Positions 57,421 to 64,000 of a DNA stretch of 64,000 bases are shown here, in pieces. The translations under genes were made by a program, and so were the position numbers. Source of the stretch: Saccopteryx bilineata. Taxonomy: Eukaryota; Chordata; Mammalia; Chiroptera; Emballonuridae. Under the pieces are notes generated by a model. It was not told the origin of the DNA. It saw nothing but the letters and a program-made list of their open reading frames with translations, and did not search any database. The number at the start of each line of letters is the position of its first letter. Position 1 is the stretch's first letter. The stretch is from the NCBI RefSeq assembly GCF_036850765.1, contig NC_089492.1, positions 76,085,982 through 76,149,981 of the forward strand. The letters are read 5' to 3'.

Positions 57421-58913
57421 TAAAAGAAATATATTTTTAAAAGGATTCTAGTATATTCCTCTGTATTAGGCACCAAAGCAGACCAAAAAAAGCAAAACAC
57501 TAAAAAAAAAAAAAAAAAAAAAATGTTACTTACGCTCTCATAACATTCATGAAATACAAAGATTAAATTTTTAAACAGGCACAAACACCATATTCGTTTT
57601 TTGGTTAATCTGTAAGATGAAATTGATGTAAAAGATTCCAAACCTTAAATAATACATAACAAATTCTGTAATAAACTTTTTCAATAAATTGAAGGTATAG
57701 TCAGAATCTACCAAGGCGTTCCTACTTCTTCAAATGGAAGTAATCCTTGTCACGCAAACCGGTATCGTAACATTTTGTTCTTTTATGTGCTATGAAGAAT
57801 TTCATGATACTATTATGATCAATCAGTAAATAAACAGTATCTTAATCTTACCAACATACAAGGCTAGAATTTTGCAATAGGAAGCCACTTCTGACTACTC
57901 AAATACAGGACTTACAAAACTACTGCCGTGATTTGGGGGTTTGCACACCGAATGGTGGATATATTACCACATGGGAACCATACAGAAAGAATCAATACTC
58001 ATCAGAACCAGTAGGGCTGTGAATGTTGACTGAAGTCAAGTGACCTTTCCCCTTCCTAAAGATTCCTATATTGTCATGTCACACACCTGAGACTGGTCCC
58101 CATCTCTCCATAGCAACTGCAGCCAGCCTTTCAGCACTAGGAAGGCATTAGATACCTCCCCTTATTTAAATATTTATTAGGTTCAGAACAGTGGTCGTCT
58201 AGGGGCTAGTTTATTATGTGTATGCACACACAACTCAGAGCCCACTGCTCTTGCTGCAAAAACACCCTTTCAATCAGATTCTCTGGAGTTAACCCAGAAA
58301 GGGAATGCCCACAACTGGTTCCCCAGGGTGGGCAGGTGATGGACTGACCCTTTCACATGACACTCAGTGCCCATTTCTTTATATGGCATTAGAGCCCATT
58401 TTAACCAAACCCAAGGCTTTTCCAATTTTTTAGGTCATCCCAATCGCCTCAGCAATATGTCTAAGAACTTGTAACGGAAAAATAAAAATCTAATAAAGCA
58501 CTGTATCTATTTAAAACCTAATTAAGGCCCTTAGATCTTGGTTATCTGGAAAGAATTCACATTGTAAATGAGTTACTCTGTGGGTTATTTTTTAATTTGT
58601 TTCTACACACCACATGAGGCTCCAAATGCATAACTATCTTAGGCTGAAGTACTCCTGGAGGGGGTTCATTATAACTGGGAGGCTCTGTAGTCCAGATGAG
58701 TGCAAACTGGTATCATTTTTAAGATAACTTTCATTTTCCAAAGCAGAAACGCAAAAACAGTAGGTAATGGGTATTTGGATTTCCCGATGATGGGAAGGGC
58801 TTCTTTGTTTTAAAAGTTGATGCTCCCTAGAATCTCAAAGGTACAACAGAGACCTTGTGTAAGCTGGGCTTGTGGCCAGAAGTGGTAAAACATGTGTAAA
58901 GATTTTCAAGGTT
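57421..58913. other. No gene recognised
   Basis: An A-run at 57502-57523, otherwise unique AT-rich DNA. Confidence 0.5.
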
Positions 58914-59218
58914 GCCTGACCAGGCGGTGGCACAGTGGATAGAGCGTCGGACTGGGATGCAGAGGACCCAGGTTAGAGACCCCAAGGTCGCCAGCTTGAG
59001 CACAGGCTCATCTGGTTTGAGCAAAAAAGCTCACCAGCTTGGACTCAAGGTCGCTGGCTCAAGCAAGGGGTTACTCGGTCTGCTGAAGGCCCTCGCAACG
59101 GAAAAACTGATGATTGTTGCTTCTCATCTCTCTCCGTTCCTGTCTGTCCCTATCTATCCCTCTATCTGACTCTCTCTCTCTCTGTCTCTGAAAACAACAA
59201 ACAAACAAACAAACAAAA
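58913..59218 (+). mobile_element. Family B SINE
   Basis: Head GCCTGACCAGGCGGTGGCAC; tail (CAAA)n. The TSD ATTTTCAAGGT is at 58902-58912 and 59219-59229. Confidence 0.94.
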
Positions 59219-59229
59219 ATTTTCAAGGT

Positions 59230-59773
59230 CAAAAGATATTTGAGCAGTGTCACCACAAGTCTGGACACACTTTCAGATTACCAGGGAGAGCTGAGATACA
59301 AGAACCTCTTTTGCTTCTTTTTGTCCTAGACCGGGTTTAGTGCCTGGCACACAGCAGATGCCCAAATGGTGGGAAGGAGTGGCTGGAGGCGTCTTAAGAG
59401 CCTTCTCCTCCATGAGCGGGGCACATTACAGGAGCATCCTACCCCAGCTGTCCCTCTCACACAGGAGCACCAGGAAGGGGCATAACAACCCAGGAACCAC
59501 TGACTAATCCAGACATCAAATCTTCTATTCAAGAAATGACAAGTTTCTCTGCATACTAGGACAGCTCCAGACTATATCAACATGTTACTTGTTTAACGCA
59601 AAAGAAGGAAAAAAATTTTCCCCCTAAAATTAAGCTTAGAAGTGATGCCCGTTATTCTGATAATATTCTTCCTGATTTTGGAGGTGGTAAAGAGGTGTTA
59701 AAAATCTTATATTGATTTTTTTTTAATGTTGGTATTTTTGTTAGTTGTTTTTAATGAGTTACTAAAACAAGGA
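59230..59773. other. No gene recognised
   Basis: Unique DNA between two SINEs. Confidence 0.5.
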
Positions 59774-60102
59774 GCCTAACCAGTGGTGGTGCAGTGGATA
59801 GAGCGTCAGCCTGGGACACTGAAGACCCAGGTTTAAAACCCCAAGATCGCCAGTTTAAGCGCAGGCTCATCCGGCTTGAGCATGGGATCATCAACATGAC
59901 CCCATGGTTGCTAGCGTGAGCCCAAGGCTGCTGGCTTGAGCAAGGGGTCAAGCAGGGTCAAGCTCAGCAGGAGCTCCCTGGTCAAGGCACATACGAGAAG
60001 CAACCAATGAACAACTAAGGTGCCACAACTACAAGTTGATGCTTCTCATCTCTCTCCCTCCCCCTCTCTCTTTCCCTCTCTCTCTCTCTCTCTGAAAAAA
60101 AA
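59774..60102 (+). mobile_element. Family B SINE
   Basis: Head GCCTAACCAGTGGTGGTGCA; ends with (CT)n and a short A-tail. TSD not clear. Confidence 0.88.
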
Positions 60103-60764
60103 CCCCACAAGAAAATGACAACCTGGTAATTTTAATTTTGCCCATTTGTGAGATCCTAAATATCAGGAATGGTGGCACCAGGATATCACACCCTCTTACC
60201 TGCACGTACAACTCACCTGTAACCTCAGACTTACCTAAGACCCGTCAGACTCACCTAACATGAATCACTTCCAGGACGGAACAGAAAAAGAAGAGAAACC
60301 TGTTTAGAAGGGGGAAGGCATAGGGAAGGCTGCGTTTAAATAAAAGAATGTCCAGACTGGAGAAATCTAATAGTGACTTCACATAAAAAGATACCTTTGG
60401 ACCCCTATCCTCTGGAAACTTTAGTGAGTGAGCCATTGTTACGGAGGGCAATTTTTATCAACCAAGTGCCCTAAGAGGGAAAATATTGTTGAATATCACT
60501 GTTTAAGGAAGTCTACAAAAAAATGAAAAAAGATTGGCGGGCAGCCTAAAGCCCAGTGGAATTTGGCAGAACCCAGTAAGTATACTGTACAATATTACTG
60601 GCTCTGGGTTAGCCTCAGGTTACAGGGAAACTACAAGGGACCCAGGGCTGACCACTATAGTGGCAAACATCATAGAGTGTCTTAGTGACATTACCCAGTA
60701 GAACCAAAATGAGACAGAAAACACACATGCTCAGCAATCTCACTTCTCCATTATTATCTAGACC
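60103..60764. other. No gene recognised
   Basis: Unique DNA. Confidence 0.5.
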
Positions 60765-60865
60765 AGCGCTTTTCAATCTCTTGCATCTCGTGGCACACAT
60801 AAACTAATCACTAGAATTCTGTGGCACACTCTTTTTAACAAGGAGAGGGTATTCGTGCATTGCTC
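60765..60865 (+). repeat. hAT-like relic (one end)
   Basis: CCAGCGCTTTTCAATCTCTT and two GTGGCACAC motifs resemble one end of a hAT non-autonomous element. No partner end was found before the SINE. Confidence 0.4.
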
Positions 60866-60892
60866 CTATCAGTTAAAAGTAACTTTTGTCAG

Positions 60893-61200
60893 TCTGACCA
60901 GGTGGTGGTACAGTGGATAGAGCATCGGACTAGGACACAGAGGACCCAGGTTGAAACCCCGAGGTTGCCGGCTTAAGTGCAGGCTCATCTGGTCTGAGCA
61001 AGGCTTGAGCCCAAGGTCGCTGGCTTGAGCAAGGGGTCACTCAGTCTGCTGTAGCTCCCCAGTCAAGGCACATATGAGAAAGTAATTAATGAACTAAGGT
61101 GCTGCAAAGAAGAATTGATGCTTCTCATCTCTCTCCCTTCCTGTCTGTCAGTCCCTTTCTGTCCCTCTGTCTGTCTCTCTCTGTCTCTCTCACACACAAT
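60893..61200 (+). mobile_element. Family B SINE
   Basis: Head TCTGACCAGGTGGTGGTACA; the TSD AAAGTAACTT is at 60876-60885 and 61201-61210. Confidence 0.92.
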
Positions 61201-61549
61201 AAAGTAACTTGTTTCAGATACTTTTTTCAGATACTATGGGTGTCAGAAGGGCAATGGTTAGCTACCTCTGCCACTATGGTAGGAGAAGGAAAGGCTGATA
61301 GAGTAGGGAATGGAAGGCTACCCAAGAGCTGTGGAAATGTTGCCGGTTACGAAAATCATGACAAACAAGCCCAGGAGGCTTTTTAATCCAGAATTTTCAA
61401 AGGAAATCCAAAAATTTACATAGAACCACAAAAGACCCCAAGTAGCCTCAGCAATCTTGAGAAACAAGAACAAAGTTGGAGAAATCACATTACCTTATCT
61501 CAGACTATAAGGCCATAGTAATCAAAACAGCATAGTACAGGCATAAAAA

Positions 61550-62097
61550 TTGAAATATACCCTTGGGTGAAAGCCCACTGCATTTCACCTTTCTGTGTTT
61601 GTTTGTTCTGCTTGTTGAACACTGATTTTCACTCCATCTGGTTTTGTTATTCAAAACTGACTCTAGGCCTGACCAGGTGGTGGTGCAGTGGATAGAGCGT
61701 CGGACTGGAATGTGGAGGACTCAGGTTCAAGAACCCAAGGTCACCAGCTTGAGCACAGGCTCATTTGGTTTGAGCAAAGCTCACCAGCTTGAGCCCAAGG
61801 TCTCTGGCTCGAGCAAGGGGTCACTCGGTCTACTGTAGCCCCACGGTCAAGGCACATATGAGAAATCAATCAATGAACAATTAAGGAGCCACAGCAAAGA
61901 ATTCATGTTTCTCATCTCTCTCCCTTCCTGTCTATCTGTCCCTATCTGTCCCTCTCTCTGACTCTCTCCATCTCTGCCACAAAAAAACAAAAAAAAACCA
62001 AAAAAAAACCAAAACTGACTCTGTAATTAGGTCTGAAAATTAATGGTTCCCAAGTAATTCCTTGTGAAACTATTAAAGACAGTTGTGTTTGCAAAAT
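61550..62097. other. Unidentified insert in L1 (about 200 bp plus a SINE)
   Basis: The non-L1 pieces 61550-61664 and 62010-62097 join if the SINE is removed. They contain GGGTGAAAGCCCACTGCATT and TTAAAGACAGTTGTGTTTGC. No open frame, tail or TSD was identified. Confidence 0.55.
61665..62009 (+). mobile_element. Family B SINE in the unidentified insert
   Basis: The TSD CAAAACTGACTCT is at 61652-61664 and 62010-62022. Tail (CAAAAAAA)n. Confidence 0.94.
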
Positions 62098-62217
62098 CAA
62101 AACAGACATATAGATCAAAAGAATCGAACAGAGAGCATAGAAATTAACCCACGCATTTATGGTCAATTAATATATTGACAAGGAGGCAAGAACATACAAT
62201 AGAGTAAAGTCTATTAA

Positions 62218-62973
62218 GACTAACTAGGTGGTGTCGCAGTGGATAGAGCGTCAGACTGGGATGCAGAGGATCCAGGTTCAAAACCTCGAGGTCACCAGCT
62301 TGAGCACAGAATCACCAGCTCACCTGACCGGGCGGTGGCGCAGTGGATAGAGCATTAGACTGGGATGTGGAAGACCCAGGTTCGAGACCGCAAGGTCTCC
62401 AGCTTGAGCGAGGGCTCATCTGGTTTGAGCAAAAGCTCACCAGCTTGGACCCAAGGTCGCTGGCTCGAGCAAGGGGTTACTCGGTCTGCTGAAGGCCCAC
62501 AGTAAAGGCATGTATGAGAAAGCAATCAATGAACAATTAAAGTGTTGCAATGTGCAACGAAAAACTAATGATTGATGCTTCTCATCTCTCTGTTCCTGTC
62601 TGTCTGTCCCTGTCTATCCCTCTCTCTGACTCTCTGTCTCTGTCTCTGTAAAAACAAAACAAAACAAAAAAACAAAACAAAACAAAAAAAACCCAGAATC
62701 ACCAGCTTGATTGCAGGATCTCTGGCTTGAGTATGAGATCATAGACATGACCCCATAGTCACTGGCTTGAGCCCAAAGGTTGCTGGCTTGAAGCCTAAAG
62801 TTTCTAGCTTGAGCCCAAGGTTGCTGGCTTGAGCAAGGGGTCACTCGCTCTGCTGTAGCCCCCTGGTCAAGGCACATATGAGAAAGCAATCTAAGGTGCC
62901 ACACAGAGAATTGATGCTTCTCATTTCTGTCTGTCTGTCCATATCTGTCAATCTCTCTGTCTCTCTCAAAACA
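62218..62973 (+). mobile_element. Family B SINE (outer), split by a second SINE
   Basis: The TSD AAAGTCTATTAA is at 62206-62217 and 62974-62985. It starts ACTAACTAGGTGGTGTCGCA. The two halves, 62218-62320 and 62694-62973, join through the duplicated CAGAATCACCAGCT. Confidence 0.92.
62321..62693 (+). mobile_element. Family B SINE (inner)
   Basis: Near-consensus copy, CCTGACCGGGCGGTGGCGCA, with a (CAAAA)n tail. The 14-bp TSD CAGAATCACCAGCT is at 62307-62320 and 62694-62707 within the outer SINE. It is therefore younger. Confidence 0.95.
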
Positions 62974-63655
62974 AAAGTCTATTAAATAAATGATGTTGGG
63001 AAAATTGGACAGACAAATGCAAGCGAAATGAAACTAGACCACCTTCTTAAACCATATACAAAAAAAATTCAAAATGGATTAAAGACTTAATGTAAGACTA
63101 GAACCATAAAACTCCTAGAAGGAAACATTGGCAGTAAAATCCATTTTTCTTAGCAATATCTTTTATGATACTATATCTCTTCAGGCACGGGAAACAAGAA
63201 AAACAAATGAAACTATATCAGACTAAAAAGTTTTTGCACAGCAAAAAAAAAAACAAAAAACCCACAACAAAAGGAAAAGACAACTTACTGAATGGGAGAA
63301 ACTATTCACCAATCATATATCTGATAATAGATTAATCTTCAAAATTTAAAGAAATCATAATACTCAATACCAAAACAAACAATCCAATTAAAAATGGGCA
63401 GAGAAGTATCTGAATAGATACTCCTCCAAAGAGGATATACAGATGGTCAACAGATATATGAAAAGATATTCAATGTCACTAATAATCAGAAAATACAAAT
63501 TAAAACCACAATGAGATATCACCTTACACCTGTCAAAATGGCTATCAATAAATCCACAAACAACAAGAGTTGGCTAGGATTTAGAGAAAAGGGAATCTTC
63601 GTGCACTGCTGGTAGGAATACAGACCAGTGCAGCCACTGTATAAAACAGTATGGA

Positions 63656-64000
63656 GCTCTCTTTCCCCCTTTTGCCAACTTCTATTATGAATCTACCTTT
63701 GCCACCCAGCTTAGTGTATCCCAAGGTTCTCTTTACCAAGCCACAGTTGCAGAGCTCCAGGGGAAAGCACCCTGGTCTCATCTCTCCAGGCAGAGAACAG
63801 AAGCTCCATCTCCACACATGCTGCAGATGGCTTTGCCAGTCTACGTTAATCATTACCAGCTAGAAGCAGCGGTCACTGGGACTTGGACGTGAGCTGCAAA
63901 GTATAGAATTGTGACAATTCCAGTGCCATGCGGACTTTTCCTGGATGTGGACTTTTCCTGGACTCCTGCTCCTTGTGACAGCTCCTAACAGACTGAACTG
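63656..64000. other. Unassigned, possible LTR-type repeat, runs off window
   Basis: Directly abuts the broken L1 end. Contains GGACTTTTCCTGGA twice in succession (about 63932 and 63949). The composition resembles an LTR, but there is no family match I would stand behind. Confidence 0.3.

Larger units (their letters stand above)
61400..63655 (+). mobile_element. LINE-1 ORF2 fragment with several insertions
   Basis: L1 sequence is at about 61400-61549, 62098-62205 and 62986-63655. It matches ORF2 between TTTACATAGAACCACAAAAG and the tail region GTGCAGCCACTG. It is interrupted by an unassigned segment (61550-62097, itself holding a SINE) and a SINE-in-SINE (62218-62973). It stops abruptly before the ORF2 end. 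Frames are dead. Confidence 0.8.

Overview
The window is mammalian nuclear DNA, almost certainly from a bat. It is dominated by tRNA-derived SINEs whose heads read GCCCTGGCCGGTTGGCTCAG (VES-related, here family A) or CCTGACCAGGCGGTGGCGCAG (Rhin-1-like, family B). A shorter relative begins CTGACCTGTGGTGGCGCAG (family C). The A plus B mixture points to a horseshoe or leaf-nosed bat (Rhinolophoidea). The family names are from memory and were not checked against a library.

The only protein-coding gene I can support is TPD52 (tumor protein D52), on the minus strand. Two exons are visible. The alternative first coding exon, of the PrLZ-type long isoform, lies at 18350-18488. The shared exon, which begins GLLRTDPVPE and enters the coiled coil, lies at 2639-2754. 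The first exon ends with one base of a Gly codon and the shared exon supplies the other two, so the splice reads ...QRL-G-LLRTDP. Everything between them is a 15.6 kb intron. Later exons would lie left of position 1. DNA to the right of 18.5 kb is upstream of this exon and is either promoter-distal or a further 5' intron.

Layout: 1-2290 old L1 broken by three SINEs; 2639-2754 shared exon; 3.3-3.5 kb a (CA)n tract and a mariner-like MITE; 8.1-9.3 kb an old LTR holding an L1 that holds a SINE; 9.35-11.8 kb a 5'-truncated L1 in an 18-bp target-site duplication; 12.45-12.75 kb a hAT MITE; 18.35-18.49 kb the TPD52 first exon; 18.5-33.6 kb mostly unique DNA with scattered SINEs, LTRs, L2 and MIR; 33.65-37.15 kb an L1 split by about 2 kb of LTR-like and hAT sequence; 38.3-41.6 kb three L1 tails; 42.5-48.8 kb hAT and mariner MITEs, SINEs and LTRs; 53.95-57.4 kb a HAL1 (half-L1) element; 58.9-63.7 kb a dense SINE cluster including a SINE inside a SINE inside an L1.

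No undescribed gene system is evident. The most informative signals are transposon history: one-way orientation of every family B SINE, repeated use of one insertion site, a probable SINE 3' transduction, multi-level nesting, and clean TSDs on several DNA and LINE insertions.
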